Shown here: positions 53,692 through 62,971 of the stretch, piece after piece
Position numbering within the stretch: position 1 is the stretch's first letter
Layout: each line of letters begins with the position of its first letter
Assembly: GCA_943789445.1 (NCBI GenBank)
Contig: CALSUC010000001.1
Location: 124,001-188,000, forward strand
Direction: 5' to 3'
Length of the DNA: 64,000 nt
Source of the DNA: UBA4575 sp002386945
Lineage (GTDB): Bacteria > Pseudomonadota > Gammaproteobacteria > UBA4575
Translations under genes and position numbers: made by a program
Notes under the pieces: model-generated
Database searches by the model: none
Told to the model about the DNA's origin: nothing
Seen by the model: only the letters and a program-made list of their open reading frames with translations

Positions 53692-53892
53692 ATGGAAATC
53701 ATCCTCAACGGCGCCGCGAAGCAAGTGCCTCAGCAGTCTTCGATCAAAGACCTATTAGTAGAAACTGGAGTGCTGGGTGAGCGTGTCGCTATCGAATTGA
53801 ATCAAGAAGTGGTCCCAAAGAGCGAATATGCTAGCCGACAATTACAGGCAGCTGATCAGATTGAGATTATTCAAGCAGTAGGTGGCGGCTAA
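53692..53892 (+). CDS. thiS: Sulfur carrier protein ThiS
   Basis: ThiS is a 66-residue ubiquitin-like protein that carries sulfur as a C-terminal thiocarboxylate for thiazole formation. It begins MEIILNGAAKQVP and ends VGGG, with the required Gly-Gly. VAIELNQEVVPKSEY in the middle is typical. thiG follows after 21 bp. No TPP riboswitch was recognised in the 104-bp gap upstream, and thiF, thiC and thiE are not nearby. Confidence 0.95.
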   Translation: MEIILNGAAKQVPQQSSIKDLLVETGVLGERVAIELNQEVVPKSEYASRQLQAADQIEIIQAVGGG

Positions 53893-53913
53893 GCTGTCCA
53901 TAGAGAGTAAGTA

Positions 53914-54723
53914 ATGAGCAAAGTTCCAGAAGATGATGTGTTGCGTATCGGTCAGCACAGCTTTCAGTCACGACTATTAGTAGGTACTGGTAAATATGCT
54001 GACTTTGAGCAAACGCGGGCAGCGATTATTGCTAGCGAGGCTGAAATCGTCACGGTTGCACTGCGCCGTACTAATTTGGGTCAAGAAAAGAATCAGGCTA
54101 ACCTACTGGATTATCTACCTGAGGGTATAACACTCCTACCGAATACGGCTGGCTGTTATACCTGTGACGATGCAGTGCGGGTTTGTCGTTTAGCACGTGA
54201 CTTATTATCCGGCCACAGCCTTGTAAAGCTCGAGGTCTTAGGCGATCCAACCACCCTATATCCTGACGTCGTTGCGACCCTTAAGGCGGCAGAAATTTTA
54301 GTGGCAGAAGATTTTGAAGTCATGGTCTATACCAATGATGACCCTATTGTGGCTAAACAATTAGAACAGATTGGCTGCGTTTCAGTGATGCCTCTGGCGG
54401 CACCTATTGGCTCAGGGCTAGGTGTGTGTAACCCACATAATATCGTCACCATTCTTGAGAATGCGAAAGTACCTATCTTGGTGGATGCCGGTGTAGGTAC
54501 GGCATCAGATGCAGCCATAGCTATGGAGCTGGGATGTGAGGGTGTGCTGATGAATACGGCAATAGCTGAAGCGGATGACCCTATTTTAATGGCAAGTGCA
54601 ATGAAATATGGCATTCTTGCCGGACGTCAAGCCTATCTTGCTGGACGCATGCCAAAGCGAAAGAATGCATCAGCTTCCTCTCCTATCGAAAATACAATTG
54701 CTGCACGCCGTGACCGAAACTGA
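53914..54723 (+). CDS. thiG: Thiazole synthase ThiG
   Basis: ThiG is a TIM-barrel enzyme that makes the thiazole phosphate from deoxyxylulose-5-phosphate, dehydroglycine and ThiS thiocarboxylate. The Schiff-base Lys is in SLVKLEVLGD (~residue 108). Other blocks are SRLLVGTGKY, LPNTAGCYT, MPLAAPIGSGLGV and VDAGVGTASDAA. The 269-residue length is normal. Its last 59 bp overlap the chosen trmB start. Confidence 0.96.
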   Translation: MSKVPEDDVLRIGQHSFQSRLLVGTGKYADFEQTRAAIIASEAEIVTVALRRTNLGQEKNQANLLDYLPEGITLLPNTAGCYTCDDAVRVCRLARDLLSGHSLVKLEVLGDPTTLYPDVVATLKAAEILVAEDFEVMVYTNDDPIVAKQLEQIGCVSVMPLAAPIGSGLGVCNPHNIVTILENAKVPILVDAGVGTASDAAIAMELGCEGVLMNTAIAEADDPILMASAMKYGILAGRQAYLAGRMPKRKNASASSPIENTIAARRDRN

Positions 54724-55402
54724 GATTGAAACCGCATACGGACGCTCTAATCGAAGTTTTGTTATTCGAGAAGGTCGCTTTACACCAGCGCAGAGAAAGG
54801 CGTTTGAACAGTATTGGCCAGCCTATGGCATAGACACAGATGAGCTACAGGCATTAGATTTGCAGCAATACTTCAGCGTACAGCAACCACTGGTACTGGA
54901 TATTGGGTTTGGTGCAGGTGACTCTTTGCTGTCGCTGGCAAAACAACGCCCAGATTTGAATTTTGTTGGTGTTGAAGTCTATCGCCCAGGTATTGGTGCG
55001 GTGATGCAACGGCTGCATCAGCAGGAAATAAATAATGTGCGCTTAATTAACGCGGATGTCGTGCCGTTACTAGAGAATTGTATTGCTAGTGCGTCTATTA
55101 CTGGCGTGTTGGTTTGGTTTCCTGATCCATGGCCAAAAAAACGACACCATAAAAGACGATTGATACGGCCGAATTTTCTTGATCAGGTGCAGCGAATTTT
55201 ACAGCCTGAAGGCGTGCTACATTTGGCCAGTGATTGGCAGCCCTATGTGGTTGATATGCAGGAGCAATTAGCGGCATACCCTGAATTAAAGCCGTTTACC
55301 TCCGCACCCCATCCCTTGGCAATAAGTCGACCAGACACTCGTTTTCAACAACGCGGCCTGCGTTTAGGACATGAGCTTAGCGATCTTATCTATCTGCGCT
55401 AA
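54665..55402 (+). CDS. trmB: tRNA (guanine46-N7)-methyltransferase
   Basis: TrmB makes m7G46 in tRNA. Conserved parts are RSFVIREGRFTPAQ near the N-terminus, the SAM-binding LVLDIGFGAGDSLLSLA, VGVEVYRPGIGAVM and the family signature WFPDPWPKKRHHKRRL. The start is uncertain: the ATG at 54665 is inside thiG in another frame, and a GTG at 54710 lies closer to the conserved region. Neither has a clear Shine-Dalgarno site. The thiG-trmB order is common in gammaproteobacteria, so coupled translation is likely. Confidence 0.93.
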   Translation: MHQLPLLSKIQLLHAVTETEIETAYGRSNRSFVIREGRFTPAQRKAFEQYWPAYGIDTDELQALDLQQYFSVQQPLVLDIGFGAGDSLLSLAKQRPDLNFVGVEVYRPGIGAVMQRLHQQEINNVRLINADVVPLLENCIASASITGVLVWFPDPWPKKRHHKRRLIRPNFLDQVQRILQPEGVLHLASDWQPYVVDMQEQLAAYPELKPFTSAPHPLAISRPDTRFQQRGLRLGHELSDLIYLR

Positions 55403-55462
55403 TCATCTATCGAAGTAGTGCCCTAGCAAGCCATACGCTGCTAGAGCACTCGGTAACTTATT

Positions 55463-57220
55463 CTAGCTTGAGGCGCCGCCTTTATTGAGAGGGCAACAAT
55501 CTTTATTATGATTTTCCAATCGGTCCCAAGCAAAATTAATCGCCTCTTGCTCATTTCGATGGAAGTGGTCTAGCCATTCATTACCGGCAAAGCCAGTGCG
55601 TCGAAAGACATCCATGACCTGCTTTTTGGTGCGGCAAAAGAGGAGATCTATACCAAGACCATTCAAGCGAACCGCCAGTTGATGCAGCATTTCTTCACCG
55701 GTGGCATCAATTTCGTTAATGCCTTCGGCGTCAATAATGATGAACTTAAGCCCTGGCTTAATGGCAACACGTTCCAATACCTTCTCTTCGAAATAACCAG
55801 TATTTGCAAAAAATAATGGTCCGTCAAAACGGATCATGGAGATGTTTGGGCAGGTCTCAAGATCATTGACTTCGGCATCACCAAAGTTACCATCAGCACG
55901 CATGGACAGGATCGCAATGCGAGGGCGCATAGTGCGATACATGTATAAGCCCATGGCTAAGATGACCCCGACTAGAATACTTTTCTCAAGATGAGGGGCC
56001 CATAGCAGAGTCAGCAAGAAAGTAATCATGGCGACTACTGCATCATGTTTCTGTACCAACCAAGCGTATTTAATTGGTTTGAATTTAATCAGATTAAACA
56101 CCGCTAAGATAATGATCGCAGCCAGTGTCGGTTGCGGTAAGTGGTAGAGCAGTGGTGTTAGGAACAGTAAGGTCAGCATCACGATCAAGCCACTGAAGAT
56201 AGCTGCAAAACCGGTGCGAGCACCTTGGCTTAGGTTAATCGCTGAGCGCGAGAATGAGCCAGATACTGCGTAGCCTGAAAATAGGCTGGAAGTAATATTG
56301 GCCAGACCCTGGCCGACTAAGCCTTGGTTTGCATCTAAGCGTTGGCGTGTCTGTGCAGCAATCGCCTTGGCGACAGATATTGCTTCAGTAAAGCCAATCA
56401 GGCCAATGGCAATCGCGCTGGTCAATAGTTGTAGCGCAATACTCATATCGAAATTAGGTAGGCTAAAACTAGGTAAACCTTGTGGTACGGTGCCGACAAC
56501 CTTGCCGCCATTGGCCTCGAAGCCAAATTGCCATGACAGGTAAGTGGTAATCGCTACCGCTGCTAAAACGCCCGGTATCTTTGGTGCAAACCTTTTCAAT
56601 AAGACCATGATGGCAATAGCGCCTAGGCCATAAAAGACGGTCAAGGTATGAGTATGGTAGTAAGCGGCCTCTAGTACACGCCAGACAGTCTCATAATGAT
56701 GTTCAGCACTCTCGACTGAGACACCAAACATCTTGCTGAGCTGTGAGGTGGCAATAATAATTGCAGCGCCATTGGTAAAGCCAACGACTACAGGGTGCGA
56801 TAAAAAGTCGACAAAAAAGCCCATACGTAAGAGGCCTAATGACAACTGGAATACACCAACCATCAGCGCCAACATGACGGCATAGGCAGCATATTGAGTC
56901 GGGTCAGCACTGGCAAACGGGGCTAATGCGGAAGCGGTAAGTAAGGACACCACTGCAACGGGGCCAGTATGCACTTGGCGTGAAGAGCCAAATAATGATG
57001 CCACCATGACCGGCAGGAAAGAGGCATATAGGCCATAATAGGCTGGTAGTCCGGCTAATTGCGCATAGGCCATCGACTGCGGGACTAGGACCAATGCTAC
57101 GGAAACACCGGCAATCAGGTCTGCACGAAGGATGCTTGGATCTTTGAGTTCAAAGATCCACTCTCTAAACGGTGTAAAGCGTCTAAACAAACCGTTGAGC
57201 ATGGCATTAACTAAGTTCAA
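55463..57220 (-). CDS. SulP-family anion transporter with STAS domain
   Basis: This 585-residue inner-membrane transporter has the SulP signature near the first segments (VSVALVLVPQSMAYAQLAGLPAYYGLYASFLP) and about 10-12 hydrophobic helices to ~residue 425. A cytoplasmic STAS domain (~440-560) has FIIIDAEGINEIDATGEEML, with Thr at the usual phosphorylation position. SulP proteins move sulfate, bicarbonate or dicarboxylates; the substrate cannot be told from sequence. The TTG start at 57220 is preferred because AAGGA lies 6-7 bp upstream (57227-57231); an ATG at 57202 lacks such a site. Confidence 0.92.
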   Translation of the reverse strand: MNLVNAMLNGLFRRFTPFREWIFELKDPSILRADLIAGVSVALVLVPQSMAYAQLAGLPAYYGLYASFLPVMVASLFGSSRQVHTGPVAVVSLLTASALAPFASADPTQYAAYAVMLALMVGVFQLSLGLLRMGFFVDFLSHPVVVGFTNGAAIIIATSQLSKMFGVSVESAEHHYETVWRVLEAAYYHTHTLTVFYGLGAIAIMVLLKRFAPKIPGVLAAVAITTYLSWQFGFEANGGKVVGTVPQGLPSFSLPNFDMSIALQLLTSAIAIGLIGFTEAISVAKAIAAQTRQRLDANQGLVGQGLANITSSLFSGYAVSGSFSRSAINLSQGARTGFAAIFSGLIVMLTLLFLTPLLYHLPQPTLAAIIILAVFNLIKFKPIKYAWLVQKHDAVVAMITFLLTLLWAPHLEKSILVGVILAMGLYMYRTMRPRIAILSMRADGNFGDAEVNDLETCPNISMIRFDGPLFFANTGYFEEKVLERVAIKPGLKFIIIDAEGINEIDATGEEMLHQLAVRLNGLGIDLLFCRTKKQVMDVFRRTGFAGNEWLDHFHRNEQEAINFAWDRLENHNKDCCPLNKGGASS

Positions 57221-57399
57221 GATAAGTCCTTATATAGTAGGGGGCAGCCAGGAATAATAAAGTAGCTCTATACGACAGGAAAAGCGTCGCGCAGCGCCCG
57301 TTTTATGGGCGGCTATAATACCACAGAGGTTCTGCCGTGGCGTATCCAGATGTCACTAGGTTGTTGAAAAAATGAAGGTTTTTAGGAAGGGAGTTAGCG

Positions 57400-58431
57400 A
57401 TGCAGTATAAAACCTTAGGTCATACTGATATTAAAATCAGTCTTATTTGCTTAGGTACCATGACTTTTGGCGAGCAGAATACGGAACAAGAGGCTCACCA
57501 GCAGCTGGATTACGCCCTGGATCAAGGGGTTAATTTTATTGATGTCGCGGAGATGTACCCAGTACCACCAAGAGAAGAAACCCAAGGCCTGACAGAAAAA
57601 TACGTTGGCACATGGTTGGCCAAGCATAAGCAGCGCGACCAGGTGGTAGTTGCAAGCAAGGTCGCGGGCCCAGGCATGATGCCGTATTTGCGTGATGGCT
57701 CTGATCTCAGTGCGGACCATATTCGGCGTGCAGTGGATGACAGTCTCAAGCGTTTACAAACAGACTATATCGACCTTTACCAAATACACTGGCCTTCACG
57801 GGGTACTAACTTCTTTGGCCAATTAGGCTATCAGCAGTCGTCACATAGTGGTGTGCCTATTATGGAGACCTTAAGCACGCTAGCCGATTTAGTCAGCAGT
57901 GGCAAAGTGCGACATATTGGCATTTCAAATGAGACGCCTTGGGGGCTGGCAGAATACCTCAAGCTGGCAGAGCGCCATCAACTACCCCGCATTGTGTCTA
58001 TTCAAAATCCATATGGTTTACTTAATCGCAGTTTTGAAGTGGGGTTGGCTGAAATGGCCGAGCGCGAACAGGTTGGCTTGCTGGCGTATTCGCCTTTAGG
58101 CTTCGGTATGTTGAGTGGGAAATATGAAAACGGTGCACGTCCAAAAGGTGCCAGACTCAGCCTCTTTGATCGCTTTGACCGTTATAGCAATTCGCAAGCA
58201 GAGCAAGCCTGTGATGCTTATGTGAAACTAGCAAGGGCGCATGGACTAAGCCCTGCTCAGATGGCGTTGGCCTATGTTAATTCGCGATCGTTCGTTAGTA
58301 GCAATATTATCGGGGCGACTACTTTGCAGCAATTAAAAGAAAATATTGCCAGTATCGAAGTCAGTTTAAGTGAAACGGTGTGTGCGGAGATCGAGGCGAT
58401 TCAGCAGCGTATTCCAAACCCTAGCCCTTAG
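57400..58431 (+). CDS. tas: Aldo/keto reductase, Tas type
   Basis: This 343-residue NADP(H)-dependent oxidoreductase belongs to the Tas/YajO branch. It begins MQYKTLGHTDIKISLICLGTMTFGEQN. The catalytic tetrad is visible: Asp and Tyr in FIDVAEMYPVPP (~49-60), Lys in VVASKVAG (~85) and His in YQIHWPSRGTNFFG (~126). The cofactor loop includes SIQNPYGLLNR and GATTLQQLKENI. E. coli Tas suppresses tyrosine auxotrophy, but the physiological substrate is unknown. A GGAGG-like GGGAG sequence precedes the ATG. Confidence 0.9.
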   Translation: MQYKTLGHTDIKISLICLGTMTFGEQNTEQEAHQQLDYALDQGVNFIDVAEMYPVPPREETQGLTEKYVGTWLAKHKQRDQVVVASKVAGPGMMPYLRDGSDLSADHIRRAVDDSLKRLQTDYIDLYQIHWPSRGTNFFGQLGYQQSSHSGVPIMETLSTLADLVSSGKVRHIGISNETPWGLAEYLKLAERHQLPRIVSIQNPYGLLNRSFEVGLAEMAEREQVGLLAYSPLGFGMLSGKYENGARPKGARLSLFDRFDRYSNSQAEQACDAYVKLARAHGLSPAQMALAYVNSRSFVSSNIIGATTLQQLKENIASIEVSLSETVCAEIEAIQQRIPNPSP

Positions 58432-58458
58432 GTTTTGGAATCAGATAAAGCCAAAGAG

Positions 58459-59196
58459 TTAGTTGCTGTTTTCTGCTGCGGCTTGCTGATCGGCTAGGGT
58501 CTGACGAGCTTGGGTCAGCCATTGTGCGTATTCATCACGTAACTCTTCTGCGCTTTTACCTTCACTGCTGATGCAGTCACCAATGATTACGCGCACGGTT
58601 CCGGCCTGCTTTAGAAACCCCTTGCTTGGCCATAAGCGTCCAGCATCATGCGCGACTGGTAGTACCGGTACGCCCGCCTTAGTCGCCAGTAAAAAGCCAC
58701 CAGCCTTGAGTTTGCCAGGCTTCTCAAAGGGCATTCGAGTGCCCTCTGGAAAAAGTAATACAAAACGGCCTAGTGCCAGTTTCTTACGGCCATCTTTAAC
58801 CAATTCAATTAATGCCCGTTTGCCTGCTTTACGATCTAAGGCAATTGGTTGTGTGCCACCAATACCCCAGCCAAAAAAGGGTAGCGCCAGTAATTCTTTT
58901 TTTATCACCCAAGTCAGTGTTGGGAAGATGCCAGGAAAGGCTAAGGTCTCCCAAGTTGATTGATGATTGGACATGATGACGCAGGATTGCTCAGGGATCT
59001 TTTCTAAGCCCTGGATCTCATAACGGACACCACAGACTAAACGTGCCCAAAAGGTATTGAAGGCACACCAACTGGAAATAAATCTAAAGCAAAGGCGATA
59101 AGGCAATAGACGCGCTATAACGCAAGGCAGGGAATATAAAATCGTCGCTATGATCATGCCGAGTAATAATAAACTAGAGCGTATGACAGTTAGCAT
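58459..59196 (-). CDS. plsC: 1-acylglycerol-3-phosphate O-acyltransferase-like protein
   Basis: This 245-residue inner-membrane acyltransferase has an N-terminal hydrophobic segment (~6-27). The catalytic block reads SNHQSTWETL, an H-x4-E form instead of the standard H-x4-D, a variant I recall as common in the homologues that accompany glyS and gmhB. Further LPLAT motifs are FPEGTR (~150) and VPVLPVAHDAGRLWP. It would make phosphatidic acid, though other lyso-lipid acceptors are possible. It follows gmhB by 3 bp in the glyQ-glyS-gmhB-plsC operon. Confidence 0.87.
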   Translation of the reverse strand: MLTVIRSSLLLLGMIIATILYSLPCVIARLLPYRLCFRFISSWCAFNTFWARLVCGVRYEIQGLEKIPEQSCVIMSNHQSTWETLAFPGIFPTLTWVIKKELLALPFFGWGIGGTQPIALDRKAGKRALIELVKDGRKKLALGRFVLLFPEGTRMPFEKPGKLKAGGFLLATKAGVPVLPVAHDAGRLWPSKGFLKQAGTVRVIIGDCISSEGKSAEELRDEYAQWLTQARQTLADQQAAAENSN

Positions 59197-59199
59197 GGC

Positions 59200-59727
59200 T
59201 TACTCTTGAAGTATGTGGGCGACAGCAGCAGCAAGGTCATCAAAGACCTTAACATTGCTGGGTATTTCGGCCTTAGTTAAAGTCTCTAAGCCGTTACCGG
59301 TGCGTACCAGCATAGGCATTGCCCCAGCACGTTCTGCCGCCTGAAGGTCTTTCAGGCTATCACCGATGAATGGTGTCTCTGCCAGCTTCGCGCCGGTACG
59401 AGAGGCGATATCCAAGAGCATCCCTGGATTCGGTTTACGACAAGGTCCCTGCATTACTGGGCTGAAAAAAAAGCCATCGACACCCCCGCCTAAGGCCTCT
59501 AGTTCATGTAGCATCTTGCGATGGATACGGTGTAGGTCGGAATGATCGAATAGACCACGGGCAATGGCCGCTTGGTTACTGGCGATAAACACTTTAAATT
59601 TGGCTTGAGAAAGACGTGCGATTGCTTCCAAACTACCATCAATGGCCTGCCACTCTGAGGCCTGTTTTACGTAGTCAGATCGATTGTGATTGATAACACC
59701 ATCGCGATCTATGATTACCGCACGCAT
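59200..59727 (-). CDS. gmhB: D-glycero-D-manno-heptose 1,7-bisphosphate 7-phosphatase
   Basis: GmhB is a HAD-superfamily phosphatase in the ADP-heptose pathway for the LPS inner core. The 175-residue protein has the nucleophile motif IIDRDGVINHNR (DxD), ASNQAAIARG (motif II) and GDSLKDLQAAERAG (motif IV). A zinc-loop region CRKPNPG is partly visible, but few of the cysteines of the E. coli zinc site remain. The position after glyS is conserved in gammaproteobacteria. Histidinol-phosphatase relatives share the fold, but context favours GmhB. Confidence 0.9.
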   Translation of the reverse strand: MRAVIIDRDGVINHNRSDYVKQASEWQAIDGSLEAIARLSQAKFKVFIASNQAAIARGLFDHSDLHRIHRKMLHELEALGGGVDGFFFSPVMQGPCRKPNPGMLLDIASRTGAKLAETPFIGDSLKDLQAAERAGAMPMLVRTGNGLETLTKAEIPSNVKVFDDLAAAVAHILQE

Positions 59728-59733
59728 CTTGTT

Positions 59734-61848
59734 CTAAACCTGTAATACCGCAATATCCGCAACTGCGGTAAAGAGTCTATGTACGCGTGCAACTAAGGCG
59801 ATACGGTTGGCTCGAATGGCGAGATCTTCATGCATCACCATCACCTCTTCAAAGAAGTTATCGACGTCCTCTTTTAGTTGTGCCAGCGTATGTAAGGCTT
59901 CTGTATATTGCCGCTGCTGTACCATTGCCTCAACGCTGGTTTCAATTTGATCCAAGCTGGCACAGAGCTTTTGTTCGATAGTGCTGGTTAATGCCGCAGC
60001 ATCTAATGCAACGACTTCACTGCTATCGATTTTTTTCAAAATATTTCCGATACGCTTATTGGATGCAGTCAAGCTAGCAGCCTCTGGCATAGAGCGGAAA
60101 CCGGATACAGCTAGACTGCGTTGATAGCAATCAAATAGGCTGAGTGATGCAGCAGATCCTGTCAGGGTTTCACGACTTGCGAGTACTGCTTCAAAGCAAT
60201 CTTTATTGAGTCCCTGTTCAACCAGATAGCCACGCATGCGATCGAGGATAAAGGCCTCGACGTCGCTTACTAGCTCATTGTTCTGTAGCGTCTTAGGCAA
60301 CAGTGCAGCGGCTTGTTGTAATAAATGATTAAGATCAAATTCAAGCTCACTTTCGATGGTGATACGCACCAGACTTAAAGCTGCCCTGCGCAGTGCATAG
60401 GGATCTTTCACGCCAGATGGTTTTTTGCCGCTAGCAAAAATACCCAACAAGCTATCTATTCGATCTGCTAATGCAACCACCAGGCCTAGCTGACTACTAG
60501 GGATTATCGCCCCTGACTTTAACGGCCAATAATGTTCTTCAATAGCGACTACAAGCGATTCATCTTCGCCATCGTGCTGTGCATAATAACGGCCCATGAT
60601 GCCCTGTAGTTTTGGAAACTCAGTGACCATGTCAGTCATAAGATCACACTTACATAGCATGCAAGCACGCTGTGCTAACTTGGCGTCGATACCAAATTTT
60701 GTTGCGAGTATGGTTGCAATCTCAGCGCTGCGTTTGCCCTTGTCGGCAATGCTGCCTAATTTCTTCTCGAATAATATGCCACTTAGCTGATCGACCCGAC
60801 TTTCTAAGCTTTGTGTTTTATCACGCTGCCAGAAAAATTCAGCATCCTCAAAACGTGGTCGGATGACGCGCTCATTACCCTGCTGAATCACTTCAGGGCG
60901 TGTGCTCTTAATATTCGCGATGGTGATGAACTGAGGCAACAAACGCTGGTCATCTTTGCGGTAGAGTGGGAAATAACGCTGCGACTCTTGCATGGTGACA
61001 ACTAAGACTTCTTGTGGGATGTCGAGGAACTTAGCATCAAACTGACCAATGATTGCATTCGGGTATTCGACCAGATTGCAGACCTCTTCAAGCAGGCTGT
61101 CTTCATAATCTAAAACAGCATCTAAATCATCGCTGATAGTCTTCAGCTGATCTAGAATTGATTGTTTGCGCTGTTCAAAACTGGCAATGACTTGAGCCGC
61201 GGATAGAGCAGATTCATAGTCGGCCGGACTCTTGAGTTTGATCGCTGCTGGCGCATGGAAGCGATGACCATAGGTGACGCAGCCGGCATCTATACCTTTA
61301 ATCGTACAAGTAAGGCTGCGTTCGCCGTATAGCAAGGTCAGCCAGTGCAGTGGGCGAATAAACTCATGCTCGCCTATCCCCCAACGCATCGGTCTTGGGA
61401 TAGGTAAAGCGGCCAGACTTTTCTCAATAATATCTTGGATTAAATCATCAAGGGCTAAGCCTTTGCGTAGGCTTTTTGCATACAGCCAAGTTCCTTTATC
61501 CGTTTCAATCTCTTGCAGGTCTTCAACCGTTAGGCCGCTGGACTTGCAAAATCCCAGTAATGCTTTACTTGGATTACCCTCGTCATTAAAGGCAACTTTT
61601 AGCGCGGGACCTCGGCGCTCAATCATTTGATCTTCTTGACGCGCGGCTAACTGATGGACGATCACCGCTAAACGGCGCGGTGTATAGAAAGAAGTAATTT
61701 GCGTAAAGGCCAGACCCTGTTGCTTGAACTGCTCGGTTAATGCCGCTTGCCAGGCCTGGCTGAGTTGGGTCAGTGTGGCGGGCGGCAGTTCCTCAGAGCC
61801 TAGCTCAATCAGTAAATCTTGTGGCTCAAGAGCTTTTGATTCACTCAT
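59734..61848 (-). CDS. glyS: Glycyl-tRNA synthetase beta subunit
   Basis: This is the tRNA-binding subunit of the tetrameric bacterial glycyl-tRNA synthetase, 704 residues. It begins DLLIELGSEELPP, the family signature, and includes ERRGPALKVAFNDEG, GHRFHAPA, LADRIDSLLGIFASGKKPSGVKDPYALRRAALS, which is typical. An anticodon-binding-like domain forms the C-terminus (FFEEVMVM). Its ATG overlaps the glyQ stop by 4 bp (ATGA), so both subunits are made together. Confidence 0.97.
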   Translation of the reverse strand: MSESKALEPQDLLIELGSEELPPATLTQLSQAWQAALTEQFKQQGLAFTQITSFYTPRRLAVIVHQLAARQEDQMIERRGPALKVAFNDEGNPSKALLGFCKSSGLTVEDLQEIETDKGTWLYAKSLRKGLALDDLIQDIIEKSLAALPIPRPMRWGIGEHEFIRPLHWLTLLYGERSLTCTIKGIDAGCVTYGHRFHAPAAIKLKSPADYESALSAAQVIASFEQRKQSILDQLKTISDDLDAVLDYEDSLLEEVCNLVEYPNAIIGQFDAKFLDIPQEVLVVTMQESQRYFPLYRKDDQRLLPQFITIANIKSTRPEVIQQGNERVIRPRFEDAEFFWQRDKTQSLESRVDQLSGILFEKKLGSIADKGKRSAEIATILATKFGIDAKLAQRACMLCKCDLMTDMVTEFPKLQGIMGRYYAQHDGEDESLVVAIEEHYWPLKSGAIIPSSQLGLVVALADRIDSLLGIFASGKKPSGVKDPYALRRAALSLVRITIESELEFDLNHLLQQAAALLPKTLQNNELVSDVEAFILDRMRGYLVEQGLNKDCFEAVLASRETLTGSAASLSLFDCYQRSLAVSGFRSMPEAASLTASNKRIGNILKKIDSSEVVALDAAALTSTIEQKLCASLDQIETSVEAMVQQRQYTEALHTLAQLKEDVDNFFEEVMVMHEDLAIRANRIALVARVHRLFTAVADIAVLQV

Positions 61849-62744
61849 GGCTGTTCCTTAAGTAAAGGAAAGCCTAAGCGCTCGCGGCTAGCAAGGAAAC
61901 TCTGGGCTACTTCTCGTGCCAACGTGCGAATGCGTAAAATATATTGTTGTCGTTCAGTAACTGAAATGACCTGGCGAGCATCTAACAAGTTGAATAGATG
62001 TGAGGCACTTAGGATGCGCTCATAGGCTGGATACGATAATTCTTTTTCCAGCAAACGCAGGCATTCACTTTCATTGGCATCAAAGGCGCTAAATAATTGC
62101 TCAGTATTGGCCTCTTCAAAATTATATTTGGACTGCTCGATCTCACTTTGTAAGAAGACATCTGCATAGCTTACCGGATGCGTGTCGCTATCATTCCAAC
62201 GCAGATCGTAAATGCTTTCTTTCCCCTGTAGGTACATCGCCAGACGTTCTAGCCCATAAGTAATCTCGCCACTGATCGGCTTACAACTCAAGCCGCCAAC
62301 CTGTTGAAAATAAGTGAACTGTGAAACTTCCATGCCGTTTAGCCAAACTTCCCAGCCAATACCCCAGGCACCTAAGGTTGGTGATTCCCAGTTGTCTTCA
62401 ACAAAGCGAATGTCATGCTCAAGAGGATTAATTCCCAGCTCACGTAGTGAGTCTAGATACAGCTCTTGGATGTTTTCAGGCGAAGGCTTGAGAATGACTT
62501 GGAATTGATAGTAGTGCTGCAAGCGATTTGGGTTTTCACCATAGCGTCCGTCAGTAGGTCTTCTGCAGGGTTGTGGGTACGCCGCACGCCACGGCTCAGG
62601 GCCGATGGCTCTGAGGAAGGTGCCACTATGAAACGTCCCCGCCCCCATTTCTTGATCATGGGGTTGAAGCAGGCTGCAGCCCTGTCGGGCCCAGTACTGC
62701 TGCAGAGTCAGAATGAGTTGTTGAAAGCTGGTAGTTGCGCTCAC
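61845..62744 (-). CDS. glyQ: Glycyl-tRNA synthetase alpha subunit
   Basis: This is the catalytic class II synthetase subunit, 299 residues. Motifs include QQYWARQGCSLLQP, GAGTFHSGTFLRAIGPEPW, RRPTDGRYGENPNRLQHYYQFQVILKPSP, DIRFVEDNWESPTLGAWGIGWEVW and LLDARQVISVTERQQYILRIR. The start is GTG at 62744; no in-frame ATG lies upstream. It is the first gene of the leftward glyQ-glyS-gmhB-plsC operon, with the 643-bp region to glnA behind it. Confidence 0.97.
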   Translation of the reverse strand: MSATTSFQQLILTLQQYWARQGCSLLQPHDQEMGAGTFHSGTFLRAIGPEPWRAAYPQPCRRPTDGRYGENPNRLQHYYQFQVILKPSPENIQELYLDSLRELGINPLEHDIRFVEDNWESPTLGAWGIGWEVWLNGMEVSQFTYFQQVGGLSCKPISGEITYGLERLAMYLQGKESIYDLRWNDSDTHPVSYADVFLQSEIEQSKYNFEEANTEQLFSAFDANESECLRLLEKELSYPAYERILSASHLFNLLDARQVISVTERQQYILRIRTLAREVAQSFLASRERLGFPLLKEQP

Positions 62745-62866
62745 GGAATTAAAACTAGCTATAAAGCGTAAGATTGTAAGCTATCTGCTGCGTAGGTGTG
62801 AACTTTTCTGATTTTAGGTCGAAAACTTAGTGCGGATTGTGGTCGTTAGAGGCTCTGGTCGGAACT

Positions 62867-62971
62867 CTGTCAATCGACATCCTTGTCGAGACAGCCCCAA
62901 TCCATGGGGAGACCTTCCTATGTATTATTAAAGGATCTTCCTAATCCTGTGCAAGCACGCTATAGATAGCG
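62867..62971. ncRNA. Tandem hairpins, possible small RNA or structured leader
   Basis: Three inverted repeats stand close together. The first pairs CTGTC with GACAG and, inside, TCGAC with GTCGA around ATCCTT (62867-62894). The second follows with no gap: CCCCA and TGGGG around ATCCA (62895-62909). The third is CGCTA-TAGA-TAGCG (62958-62971). Adjacent stems of this kind are common in structured RNAs. No family was recognised, the strand is unknown and no T-run terminator follows, so this is only a candidate. Confidence 0.3.

Noticed and set aside
57295..57319. CGCCC/GGGCG hairpin followed by TATAAT upstream of the aldo/keto reductase gene
   Set aside because: No T-run for a terminator and no acceptable -35 at 16-18 bp from TATAAT, so neither call is safe.
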